A stretch of DNA of 64,000 nucleotides. It comes from Homalodisca vitripennis (Eukaryota; Arthropoda; Insecta; Hemiptera; Cicadellidae). The notes beneath the pieces are model-generated. The model worked only from the letters and a program-made list of their open reading frames with translations. It was not told where the DNA came from and did no database searches. The stretch is from the NCBI RefSeq assembly GCF_021130785.1, contig NW_025777577.1:1-64000 (forward strand). The letters run 5' to 3'. Both the position numbers and the translations under genes were made by a program. The stretch's first letter is position 1. Each line of letters opens with the position of its first letter. Positions 22,071 through 34,803 of this stretch are shown here, in pieces.

Positions 22071-23230
22071 GACTTTCGCAACCTGAAGTAATAAAGGCTC
22101 CAAAACATCATGTATAGAAAGTAAAATTTGTGAATAGATTAGATCTAAGTTTAGCGTTCCTAAAGAAGTGGATAGAAAATGTGCGATACGATTTTGACTG
22201 CGCTTATTTTGGAAATAGGCCAACAGACGTTTTTTAACTAAAAAAGTCATATATGAAAGTTTAATCGTGACTATATGTTATAAAATTAAAATACCAAAGA
22301 GCTTTTTATTCATGGATGCGGTTTATCAAGAAATATACTATGCATGTGAAGTAAGTTTTAACGTCCTTTGCGAGTATATATTAAAAGGAATTTTCAAGCC
22401 CAAAACGGTGTAATAAAACTTTATTTTTAAACTCTTCCAATATAAATATTGTTATACCTTTAGGACAAGAAGATTATAAATTGAACCTTGTCCTATAAGG
22501 AACTTAGCGCTGCTTCCGGAGTGACAGGATATTCTGGATGAGTAAGGTTAGGGGTAGGTTTCGCCTCATATTGACATCCATGAGGAATAATTTAGGGTAC
22601 TCATCTCATCATGTACCCTCGAAAGAGTGGGAGGCCGTTTTTGAACCGGCCTCTTTAGACAAACGGGTAGGGTGCGACACACCCTTTTGTCTAGGCTGGC
22701 AAGAACCTTTATCTCTTAGAAAACGAACCCACCACCTCCAACAGTCATCTGCTGCAATAGACTAGAAATTTCGAATTAACATGACCCCAAGAATCTTGAA
22801 ATTTGCGGTTTGGGATGTGCCACTTCTGGACATCCATAACGTTGGAGAGTAAGATCGGAGTAAACTGTTCCAACCCATATTTCAAATAATGTATTGTTTA
22901 TTTAATAACTTATCGATATCGTAAGTTGTATAATCTAAGGAACTTTACAATTGTAATTTACATATACTGTTATGTAGACTATTTAAGTTATATACATCAA
23001 AGGAAAAGTAACCTACCAAGGTTCTTTTACTTGCAGATACACTATTTAGCGATGACGACATATCGAGTATTGTGCCTGAATGATCTAAATCATGATACTC
23101 TATCACGTTGACATTAATATGGTAAGACGAGAAATAAAACATGTTTATTTCTATAGTATGCATGTGTTCGGGTAATCTGATAACAAAAATCTATTTACTG
23201 TTAATTATAGTGTAAGTGAAGGGAAATCTA
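22071..23230. other. No recognised gene; small GC-richer island
   Basis: 22500-22765 is less AT-rich than its surroundings and holds an open plus frame of 75 codons (22538-22765) rich in Arg, Ser and Leu. I see no known domain. It is probably a repeat fragment. Confidence 0.4.
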
Positions 23231-24960
23231 TAAAAAACAAACATATGAAATATACAACAGTGTACATATTAATATATTTTAAATATCCATAGAAACAAGA
23301 AAGAACATGAATTACAAAGTTTTTTATAAATTCAGTACTGTTATTTAGAAAAATCGTTGAACTCACGCCACGTTAGTATATAGAAGCACGACCAGGAACA
23401 AGTGCAATGGCCAAGAGCTTGGTGAGAGCCAGGACCTTTTTAATTGTTCCGTTTAATGTTCTAAGTCGTTTAACACGCAGGATGTGGAAAATAAACACCA
23501 GGAGTACGCTGGCGACGACCAGGACTGAGACAAGGACTTATAGATGAGTTACTTTTCTTCTTTCAACTTATTTTCTTTGATTATTCTTCTCAATGAAAGC
23601 AATTTACATCTTAGATTTAGCGATAATTAACCACAGCCAAAAAAGTTAGACAGTTCCAATTTAATTATAACGAGTTTGCAGTTAAAAAAATTACAATTTT
23701 TAATGAATTTTACAATAATTTTATTTTCTTGTTTTATCTTGACTAACAAGTCACTTTCGTATACATCGTGGACAAACTTAAAGAACTTGTGATATATGGT
23801 TTTATATCGCTTCAATATTCTTAGTGTACAGAAAGTATCAGTTTAAAGCTATCTTCTTTAAAATCACCAAATGTTCTAAGATCCGTTCTCACATGTTTCA
23901 TAAAAAGTGAAACACTAACAAAAGAATTATTTTCTTAAATGTGTCTTAAGAGAAATCTTTTAGGGGTTTTATAGTAGAGTAAATATTGAAAATAATTTTA
24001 AATTACGAGTAGTATATGTTACCTCATTTAGGATTAAGATTCAGAACGTATTGCGTTAAAACTCAAAGATTTCTAAAAACTGTGTGGAGAATTATAGTCT
24101 ATACATTTTAGTTTATTCAACTACTTGTTGGTTTACTTAATTTTCTTGTTTTATCTTGACCTACAAATATCTTTTGTATGTTTTGTGGACGAACTGAAAG
24201 AACTTGTGATTTATAGTTTTAAATCCCTTCAGTACTCTAAGTGTACAGAAATAATCAGTTTACAACTATCTTCTTGAAAACCTCCAAATGTTTTAAGATC
24301 CATTCTCACATGTTTTATAAAAAGTGGAAAGATTGCCTAGAGAATTATTAACTTAATTGTGTCTGAGAGACATTTTTAAGGCATTTAATAGTTCTGTAAA
24401 TATTGAAAATAATTTGAAATTAGTAAATGTTAGCTCATTTAGAATTGTAATTCATAACGTATTGCGTTAACTTGTTTTAACTCAATGATTTCTAAAAACG
24501 GTATAGTACATATTTGAGGAAAATTATGGTCCATATCTTTTACTTTATTGTACTAGTTAATAAGATTACCTTTACAGCTCTCATCCACTTTACAAGAGAC
24601 TAGAAATTGCCGATTAAAATTATATAGTTTTATACTTCTCTTAGATTCCATTGTCACTTTTAAATGTTGAACTTCCAATACTAATAATAAGTTTACTCCG
24701 AAGAAAGTAAAAAAATGCTATATTTAAGAATAATTTCAGGTTCTAGTTGGTATAAAATATAACTAAAATTTTTTATCGGGATATCATTTTTCACACACTG
24801 ACAGGAAATCCAATCCACTGCAAAATCAGATGAGAAAATTCAAAATAATTGTTAGGAAGTGACGAGCTACCTAGCCTTAGAGGTATTATGGTTTATACCC
24901 AGATATTGGAGTAACTGAGGCTCTTGTTTTCACATGCATATTTCACTTGAAACATAATAA
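23230..24960 (+). repeat. F1 forward copy, longest form
   Basis: The best-preserved full block order: GAAATATACAACAGTGTACA (23247), CACGCCACGTTAG, AAGTGCAATGGCCAAGAGC, GACAAGGACTTATAGATGAG (23529), a pair of TGTACAGAAA..ATCAGTTTA segments about 410 bp apart (23827 and 24240), TTACAAGAGACTAG near 24590, and the end block ACACACTGACAGGAAATCCA (24794). The end block is shared with 29840-29870. This copy and 28860-30040 define an F1 unit of about 1.2-1.7 kb. Confidence 0.65.
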
Positions 24961-27780
24961 AAACTATTATAGATTGCTATTGCAATTACTCGTGTTACGA
25001 CCATCACTTTGGATTTGGTCTCGGGTCCATAACATTTGTATTGTGATATTTGTCATTTCGTATCAATTCAGATTAAGAGAAGTATTAAAAGAACTAAAAA
25101 ATAAAATAGCAATATTTTTTAAAGAATTATTTCTATTAGTTTGACACAATTACAACTAACCGTTGGACACTAAGAACAGCTATATTAATTTCAGACAACT
25201 AACTGAATTTAGCAATATTTTAAGGTTTTGTTTACGCTTACCTGACGCTAAATATACATTTATTTACCGTAGGACAGTTAGGCTTATGTGTGTATAGCAA
25301 CTGTAAATATGATTTGTGGAAAATTATAATTTTTAACCCTTTATACACCGCCACAGAAAGTGTAGTGTGTTTTCTGTCTTAAGAGAAATTCCTATATCCC
25401 TTCAATCGAAAAAGCAGGTTTATGTGCTATACAATGTAAACTGCCATCTTATGACTTATAAAAACACGTATAGGTTTCTAAATGAAATAATTTTATGACC
25501 GGCCAAGGCTATAAACGATGGTTTTTCTAAGAAGTATTTATATTTCCGGAAACACAAGTGTATCAATGTATTATACATTATGCGCCTTCTTCTACGCTAA
25601 ATAAAAATGTATAGGTTTTTCGTTAACTTTCTCTTTATAGGCAACCATTTTAACGACATGAATATATTCACTCATTCAGGTGCAAGATGCTACATACTCT
25701 TAAATTGTATCCTTTAGCCATGCTTTTAATTGGCTCATGCATATTACATAGTAAAAAATAACCATGCAAAACACTAAAAAATAGTTAATAGGACACACAA
25801 CCAAGATTGTAACATCTGCTTTAAACCCTTTCTTGTAGGGAAGGCGGTTCATTCCAATTTTGGTTTTTGTGAGGGAATTTATGAAGATAATAGTTCGTTA
25901 GTTAGCTAAAATAGCTTATGTTGATGTATTATTGTACGTATGTATGTATTTAAAAATATGTTGTATTAAATAATATTTCCCTAGTTTTAATTATAGTTTA
26001 CAATTAAATATACATTTAAAGGAAAAATGTGATACCAGGTTTTTGTTATAAATATTGGATTAAGATACCAATTCAATTTCAACAAGTTAAATTTTAAGTT
26101 TTAAGTAATGAAATATATTAGCGTGTCAACCTTTTGAAAACTATAAATACTACACAACATAAAAACTAAAAATGACAAATTAGCTTACTAAGCAATCGAG
26201 CGACCGAAAAAGCACGACCATGCATGTATGTACGCTTAGACTAACGTGGAAAACTTTTCATGAGGATCCATGAACAATTTTGAGATACTAAAGTACTAAA
26301 GTAAAATTTTTTCCAGATATACTTTATTTTTCTAAATTTAATTCTAGGGGATACTTCATTCTGTTTCGCAGGCCATCACCACACTTGAGCTCTGTAATTC
26401 CTTCGCATTAAGAATACAAGGATATAAAAAGAATTCGATACATTTAAGTTTTGATATTTTTTGTGCTGTAATATTCTAATTGTTTGGCTTGACGAAAATT
26501 CCGAATTATATTATAATATCATTCAAACCATGATTTCGTATATTAAAATTATAACCCACATTTTTATTATAAAAATTAAAGAACAAGAATGATAGGTTTC
26601 TTAAAAAAATATGATTATTTACACTTTTAATACTTAATTTTTAATACTAAAACTCGGTAATTAATAAAAAGTTGTTAAATGAAATTTAGCACACGAAATA
26701 TCTGTTAAATGTCTTGGTTCTAAAGCTCAAATACATTCAGCTGCTTATAAATTTCAAATTTATTTAAATTTGTTATATTTATTGTTTAAAAATGCATAAC
26801 AAGTAAAGATAGTAGTCTAGCAGTAAATGTACAAAACACATAAAAATTATGCCCAGCAAAGACGAGTTTTACCTAAATACTTATATTTTCCTAAATGTAC
26901 TTAAATTATAGTTATTAGAATTTGTTTAATACAACCGAGGAATTAAAATCATGAAATAATTTTTCGATAACCATATACTCCGTTCACTGGTTTAGGAAAC
27001 AAGGATATTTTGTAATTGACTCTATTATATGAAATACTCATAAAATAAAAATATAATATTTTGTAAATCAACAGTTGCGTTAATCTCCCATATACTCAGT
27101 CCACCAGTTGTGGTTCGTGTGCACGGATTTTGTGTATAGTAAATAAACTGCCGGTTTCCTTTATTTTGTTGGAAATAAAACAAAGGATCCTTTAAGTGTT
27201 TCATTGAATTATGTAAATGTATTAATAACCTTTAATCTGCATAATTAATAGTTAAGGTATTTCGCTAACAAACCTACATGATGTAATACCATAACTGTGT
27301 TGCCCTAATTTAACATTAAATCATTATACCCATTTATAGGTTTTCAAGCTTTCAAGCCTTTCATTGCAAGTATTTGATATTAAAGCTATGTACATTCTCT
27401 CACAATGTGCCTTTGTTACCTGAGACTCTGCCATAATAAGTAAGTAATAAGCCCTCCGATGTCTCAGTTTTACTTTGAGTTATATTCATCCTAAAATCTT
27501 CTAAAAAGTTCGCATTTTCATACAAGCATATATTTTTATATGGTTAGTGATGCATTTTTGTATGTGATTAGTTATATAATTTTTTTATCGTAATGTATAA
27601 ATATAAATTTAGCACATAACTTGAAGCAGGGAAAAAACATATTATAACTTATGTTATATTGTTTTATTTAAACGTTTGTCTTCTCAGAAAATTTTGTGTT
27701 GGCGTAACAAGAAATGGGTTTAATGTTAGTAGTAGTCGTGTTGTTACCAATATAAAAAAGCATGTGAAAACCATGGGGCA
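24961..27780. other. AT-rich DNA without recognised genes
   Basis: I could support no gene in 2.8 kb. 27400-27510 is a direct relative of 12605-12730. The longest open frame (24947-25144) has no recognisable features. Confidence 0.55.
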
Positions 27781-28060
27781 GGTTGTATAGCATATTATTT
27801 AATATCTATGGAAACAACGTAGGTATATAATTTAATATTTTAAATTTGAAAGTGAAATGTCGCACCGTTTTTAATCTTCGTCCAACTCACAAATAGTCGC
27901 AGAAGTAGCGCCAGGAACACTATTTGATAGCAAGAAGCACGACCAGGACCAGGACTTACATGGATGAGGTACTTTCATTACTTAAAAATCACAGTTTATG
28001 ATCTAAATATCACTTGTTACCTAAAACAGTTTAGGTCTTAGTTTTAACGAATATTTATCA
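27780..28060 (+). repeat. F1 partial forward copy
   Basis: ATATCTATGGAAACAACGTA (27809) is followed by GCACGACCAGGACCAGGACT (27938), nearly identical to the core at 13977, and CCTAAAACAGTTTAGGTCTT. It stops before the later F1 blocks. 28061-28860 shows nothing else recognisable. Confidence 0.6.
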
Positions 28061-28859
28061 CATAATAAAGTACCAGAAAAGTTAACATATTATACAGAAT
28101 TTTTTCTTTGGTTTATATTATAGTTGTAGCATTCTAAGTTACGTTTTGTATAGCACTGCTAATTTGTGTTTTGTACTTTATTTCATCCTCTCTGTACCCA
28201 ACACATATGGTGGCAAGCGGTGTACCATCATTTGTGATCTGAAATCAGGTAGTTCTACCTGAAATAATGTTTTAATTAGTCATGTGTAGTACCAACGAAA
28301 TTCATGTTATTAAATTATATATTAATATGAGTACCTACCACATAAACATTTGAATCTCGTATTAAAGATTTGTTCCTTTATTAGATTATATTTGTATGTG
28401 TGAATATATTACTCTAAGACTCATTAGCCTGGAATCTTTATCGATATGACCGTTTATGGTATTGCTAATTTGTCTACTTACAAAAAAATATATTTTTCAG
28501 ATTGTAGCTTTACGTGCTTAATTTACGTAGTACACCAAACATTGCACTTTTAAACTTCTCCTAAAATTATTACAGGCCATATTACAGAAATAAAAATATA
28601 ATAAAAATTGACTAGAAATATTTCAAGTTTATTCATTGCAAAAATCTCGTGTATAAGATTTCTCAATGATGGAAACAGTACATAGTATACGTGAATTGTT
28701 TGGAAAAGGTTATATTATGAAGGATTAATTTTTAAAGTAAAAGCAATTTCACTTTTATAATATCCATAAATATTGAAATATAATTAATGCATAAGATTTC
28801 TTTGAACGTGAAAAAATGCTAGTAATAGTCATGACGTAAACAACAAATAAAGGCAAAAA

Positions 28860-30040
28860 CCAATAAAGAGAAACAGGTGAAATATACACACCAGTGTACG
28901 TATTAATATCTTTTATCCATCGAAACAACAAAGGATAGGTATCACAAAGCTTTAAATGAATACAATTGTTTTATTTACACAATTCGTTAAACTTAAACCA
29001 CGTTAGGTTGGAGAAGCAAGACAAGGAACAAGTGCAATGGCCAAAAGCTTGATAAAGGCCAGGACTTTTTTTAATTGTTCAGTTTAATGTTCAAAAACGT
29101 TAGGGCGTGGAAAATCTACACCAGGAGTACTATGGCGAAGACCGGGATCGAGGGTTTATGGACGACTTACCTTATTATTTACAATTCAAAACATTTTCAC
29201 TAACTATTATTTTTACCCAAAGCTATATACATGCTAGTCTTGCGATTATCAATCACATAAAAAATCCAGTGAAAACAATTCCTATGTTATTACAACGCAT
29301 TTTTAGTTAAGAGGATTTTAATGTTAAGGACTTTTGCAATGAATTTACTTTCTTGTGTGGTGATACATATGTTGATTAACATATAATTATGTTTCATGCG
29401 TAAGCATAATTAATTTGTTATTTATGGTTTTAAATCCCTTCAGTTCTATAAATAAATTAACAGAAAGAATCAGTCTACAGTTATGTATTCTATCCAATCG
29501 AAATGCTTTATGATCCACTCGTACATATTTTATAGCAAGCGAAAAGAGTACTAAGATTTACGGAGAATTATAGTTTACATATTTTACTTTATTCAATTAG
29601 TTGATGAGATTACCACCAAAGCTTTCTTTTACTTTACAAGAGATTATAACTTGCCGATTGTGATGATACAGTTATAGAAACAACTCCTTAGATTCCTTTG
29701 TCACCTTTACATGGTTTACTTACAATATTAATAATAATTTTACTCTGAAAAAAGTAAAACATGCTATATTTGAAAATAATGCCCACTCCTAGTTTTTACG
29801 ACATTTTCCACTACAATTTTTTATCGGAATATAATCATCACACACTGACAGGAAAGCCAACCTACTGCAAAATCAGATAGGAACAATCAAAATGTTTGTT
29901 CAGAAGTCACACGCTATCTAATTTGTGGTCCAGATACCGGGACCAGGGTAACTGAGTCACTGGTTTTCACATACACATATTACATTAAAATAACAAATGC
30001 TAGTAAAGATTGCTATTCAATATTTCAGGTGTTATTGATT
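28860..30040 (+). repeat. F1 forward copy
   Basis: The full block order is present: GAAATATACACACCAGTGTA, AAACCACGTTAGG, AACAAGTGCAATGGCC, GTGGAAAATCTACACCAGGA (29106), AGAAAGAATCAGTCTACAG, ACCACCAAAGCTTTC, and ACACACTGACAGGAAAGCC. It is collinear with 23230-24960 but lacks the internal duplication. Confidence 0.65.
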
Positions 30041-30679
30041 AAGCCCGTGACACAGTTATACTATAAACTTTATTTATTACGGAAATATTTGAAATAAAGA
30101 ATGTAATTTGCAAACTGGATTTCTGAAGAAACTCAAACATTTCCAATTGGAAACTGAGGTAAATACATTTATTCAATAAGTACATAAAATATACAATATT
30201 GAATAAAAAATATATTCATCACTCCCCTTTACAGACATATCAATTCCTCACTAACTGGAACATTGTAATGGTGAATGTTATTGAGAAACGTAACGACTCG
30301 ATAACCATGCAGATAAAGTAACTCGCATAATGACATTTATATTAGCTCTAAGTTTAAAATTAAGTTTTTATAGTATTAAAATATATTTTAGTAGACTTAA
30401 TAGAATGGCTCCTTAGAAGTATAATGGGTTATTAGATAATATTTGTGACATTTTATTCTTAAAATTAAATTCAGTGCTAAGCTTGTTGTTAGAGGTGATG
30501 TCGGTGTTACTTAAAATTAACAGTTATCACAAAAGCCATTTTTTAGATTACACCCTTAATTCCACGATTTAAATTAATTTATAATGGTAATAGGTATACG
30601 TTATGTTCAGCTCTGCGTCCTTATATTGTATCATTATATTCCACTTATGTTAGTTCTGTTATATTTTTAAAAATTTAGT
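30041..30679. other. AT-rich DNA without recognised genes
   Basis: Nothing supportable between the last F1 copy and the F4 fragment. Confidence 0.5.
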
Positions 30680-31155
30680 AATACGCTGAGCTTTAGCGAA
30701 ATTCATCACTCGTGAGGCTTGTAATATTTTAATTTTGTCTGTCTGTCAGTCTGCACGATAGCCCGAAAACGAACTGACATTAGATTTCAACATTTGAATG
30801 AAGTTTAATTTATATTTGAGAAACACTGTGTTTGATATTAGTATATATTAACCAATTGAATTTGGATGAACATCAGCTAATATTTTTGCAAAGTTCTTAA
30901 CCATGATCGATACCAAAACTGAGTACTATTATGTAAGATTTTAACAAGTAACATTTTTATTCGAAGATTAAAATAAATTATAATATATTGCAGCCAATGT
31001 TAGACGTTAGTGACAATATTGAACTTAATCGCAATTTTGCCTTTCAATTGCTTACCAGAAAACTGATATAAAGCTTTGAATGAAATTTCTACATAGAGAA
31101 GAATGATGGTGCATGTCCAATCTCGGAATAAGGCTGAGCGTCATAAAAATGTCTC
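30680..31155 (-). repeat. F4 dispersed repeat
   Basis: Reverse copy containing GTCTGTCTGTCAGTCTG (complement of the GACAGACAGAC block), a TGAGGCTTGTAAT stretch, and GGCTGAGCGTCATAAAAATG at the far end. The middle (30930-31110) matches 15550-15740 directly. Confidence 0.6.
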
Positions 31156-31579
31156 GTTATTATTTTCATTTTAAATAATGCATATTTTCGTAAGCCTGTT
31201 ACTCGTTACTGGTTAGAATAAGTTTAATCTAACGTTATAGTAAATAATCTTTTCTTTCTTTCAGCTAATACACTTTTCTGTCTCGAACTTTTAAGCTGAA
31301 CATCTTGCTGCCAAGCAACACCTCGCGTGCCTTTTGGGCTATTTAAAATCTTTCTTTACCCAGAACGTATATGTAATATCAGCGTAACGGTTTCATGCAA
31401 AAATATTAATTGACGTTATGTATTTGGGTCTTCTTTAAACAGTTGATACAAACTTCTAATTGTTTAAGAAACCCATTTTCTTACCAATGAGTCACAGCCA
31501 TCTTTCCGGTATTCTGTAGTGTGCTAAATATTAACAGTGATTTCAAAGTAGTGTATATTAATAATAAAAGCTGATATAA

Positions 31580-34500
31580 CATTACTCTGATGAGGATAAG
31601 AAAAGTTGTTTTCTGGAATATCACTTTTAGCCAGGTTTACACTCGCATACAAAACTATTGCATAAATATGCTTTAATTATGAACATATTATTATATCTAC
31701 TATTGCCTATTGGTTATGACATAAGTCAGTAGAATGTAATATAAAACCAATGGTTTTGTTACTATCGAAAATAGTAGTAACCTTAACATTCAATACGCTT
31801 TGTGAAGAAAATTATTGACGGAGGTATTTCTCCATTTAATTTCTAAGAGAAAACGCCAAAATATCTGCGAGACGCATTATACTATCTATATTCTGAATAG
31901 TTGGTGATATTATGGTTTCACAGTGCAGTCCTGTCACCTTCAGTGTAACTTTACTACCTTACAAATTTTATTTAGGGACTTGTGCTAATCCTCATTCCTC
32001 TAGGATTCATCTGTGGACACTTGGATCTGTGTAGTCCGTACTTAGTCGAGAAGTGGAAGTTCAAAATCAGATTAACTTTTTAGAAGGCAATATTCACCTA
32101 AATACCAGTTAAGTTTAAACAGATTTTTTTCGCCACCCCTCTCGCTATGTGTTAGGGTTTATCCTTCAAGGTCCTGAATGACGGAAAATAATCGTTCGCC
32201 TGCTTGTTCCGTTTACTCAACTGGCCTGGCTCTGGTGAGTTCCTATTGTTGTCAGCCTAATGTGAGAAAGAATCCAAGGCTCGCGGCTACAACTTCTGTG
32301 GTGTTCATGGGAATAATCCCCAGCAGCATCCATTTCACAACATGAGCATTTTAATTGCCCAGTACCTCGGTCTATATTATACCACACTAGATGAGTGTAC
32401 AGGCTTTTGGCATTAGACTTAAAATTCCTCTACTTTTTAAACAGTTTAGCACTAGCAACGAAATAATGTATTGGGAATTGAAATTCCACTCAAAACTTCA
32501 ATCGTTATTGCTTGGTAGCTTAAAACTGTAGGAAAGAAGAGTGAAGTCAGACTCCTTATACGATAAATGATAAATTAGCAAAACTATTTTATATTATTCT
32601 TGACATTTGTGTTATGTAATAGGCTTCGATGAGTTTCCATGCCATAATTTTAACTCTATATAGCTTGTTTCATTTTCGATGTATCCTGTGGGCAGATAAA
32701 CAAAAGATCATACAGGAAAGCAATGTTTACATTCACGGTGACCAGAAAGAGAAATCGTGTGAGCTTAATGATTATTAGGATTCTATGACGCTCAGCCTAA
32801 TTCCATGTTCGGACAGCAACATCATAAAATTCATTTTGTCTATGTAGAAACCTCAACCCTGCAAGGTTTTATGGAAGTACTCAAATAAAATTTCTTGTAA
32901 GCAAACGAGGGTACTATCACAAAGGTGTGCAATGGAATTATATATTGCCAGTAACTTTCAACATTGAGCATAATATATTATAATTTCTTTTTTGCTCTAT
33001 TGATTAATGTGGCATTACAATATCAAATTATGGTACAAAGTTTGTTTAAATGTTTAATAATTCACCAATCATAGTTGCAAATAACAACCAAAAATATTCG
33101 CTCTGCTAAATCCGTTCTATTGCCATACACTATTATCAAACACAGTAACGCAGCTATGGTTGGAAGAGCTCATTCTATGTGAGTGTTGAGTTTAGCTCCA
33201 GTTTACCTTTCTACTACGTGCAGCAAATGAAATCAACCGTCTTCCACGCAAGCAAATCTTACGTGCAAACAAATCTTCTAAACAGTACACAGCTACGGTG
33301 AGAAGGATGATTCAGTGAGGCTGTGAATGTAGTTAAACCGATGCGAGGGTTTCTTTTTAACTTTTTACGTTTTCGTTAACAAATTATTTTTGGATAGCTT
33401 TCTATGAACATGAATCGAGATTTAAGAAGTCTGCAACAGCAGACGCTGCACTAAGAAGAAGGTGAACTGGAGCTAAACCCAACATACAAATTGAATCAGC
33501 CCTTCACACCATATCTGCGTTATGGAAGACTGGGTAGCTCCATTGTGCTTTTGGATCGTGTCAGTCAACATCGTCGTGCTCTCAGTTGTGCACCTGATGA
33601 GACATGAGGATACAGGGTGCGTTATGAAAGTAATGAGCATTTTCTAAAAAACAAAAAAATCTATTCATGCGATTGGTACAAATCAAAAAAATACTTCAAC
33701 ATATCCTCCTCCTGCATCGATGAACCTGCGTAGACAATTCTACCATGTCTGGAAAGTGCTCTTGGAAATTCTCGAGTGGAATGCTCCTCAGGATCCTTAT
33801 AACTTCAGCTTGGTTGTTCTCCACTGACTTCCAGTGCTATCGCTTCAGCTCTCTCTTTAGTCAATGGAACAGAAAAAAATACACGGAGCTATATCAGGGC
33901 TGTAAGCAGGCTGGGGCACCACGCAGGTCTTGCTCTGGTCAGGTAGTGGGTAACAACGAAAGCCGTGTGGCTGGGGGCATTTTCGTGATGGAGTTTGAAG
34001 ATGACTTTAATATCAAGCCTGATGCGGGCGATCCGGCGCTTTAGTCTCGAGCACCTCCAGATAAAGGACTGAGTTGACAGTTTTTCCTTGCGGTATAAAA
34101 CTCAAAAGGTACGATTCCTCTAACGTCAAAGAAGACACTCAGCATTGTTTTGATATGCGATTGCAAATGTGCATTATATATGCATTTTGTTTGGGTAAGA
34201 ATTGTGTGCCACTCGGAGTTCTGCCTTTTCGATTCTGGATTTAAATATGTACTGATGCAGTTGTATAACTCACATGTATATCAAATATGTGTGCTAGGGT
34301 TATTGAAGCTGATGCATTATCCTCCAAAACTACTTATTCTAATTCTTGATGAAACGGAAATCAAGATATTATCATTTACGGAGAGAAATTATATTATTTG
34401 TAATATTTGTGTGTTTATAATTGTATTAGTAAAATATAGTTAGGCAATATAAATACTGTAATTTGGCTTGGCCTGTTATTATCTCTTGTACTGTGAAAGA

Positions 34501-34790
34501 GAGCTCTGGCGTGAATTTCAGTAACTAATAGAATGAGTTAAAACATCTAAAACACATTTTGTAATAAATTTTTGGCACTAAGTTTTTACTTATTAAATTA
34601 TACCTATTAAACAAAAATAAGTTACTGGTTTTATATGTTAAATGAAAAGCATTGACTAATTTTAACTCATTACGAAAATCTTGCTTACTAGAAATGCTAT
34701 AAATATATGTGGAAAACACGAGTAAGAAAATATTTCTCATCAACAGTTACATATATTTTGATAAAACTACGTGAAAACTTCCAGTATATG
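31580..34790 (-). repeat. Right arm of 3-kb inverted duplication
   Basis: Reverse complement of 14260-17060, collinear from GAGGATAAGAAAAGTTG (31593) to TTTTGATAAAACTACGTG (34757). It is longer than the left arm because the mariner is less deleted. A Jockey-type element is inserted just outside the last matched block. A further diverged partial copy in the same orientation is at 62930-63500. Confidence 0.8.
33660..34170 (-). pseudogene. mariner transposase, C-terminal half, broken
   Basis: Minus-strand reading from about 34170 gives the FFDVRGI and FYTAR/PQGK-like neighbourhood, then ERLKRRIARI, KLHHENAPSHTAFVV, THYLTRA, a frame change, PLTKERAEAIALEV and the C-terminal QEEDM-like end. Order and spacing match the catalytic core of mariner transposases. 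In the HDNAPSH motif the second catalytic Asp of the DD34D triad reads Glu (HENAPSH), and stops and shifts follow. The enzyme would cut and paste the element; this copy cannot. The same insertion is in the left arm, so it predates the duplication. Confidence 0.85.
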
Positions 34791-34803
34791 TTCATAAAAA
34801 ACA

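Noticed and set aside
22538..22765. Small host gene in a GC-richer island
   Set aside because: No domain, no splice or promoter support; composition suits an unclassified repeat fragment.
33745..34044. 99-codon plus-strand gene
   Set aside because: Antisense of the mariner transposase, whose motifs are on the minus strand.
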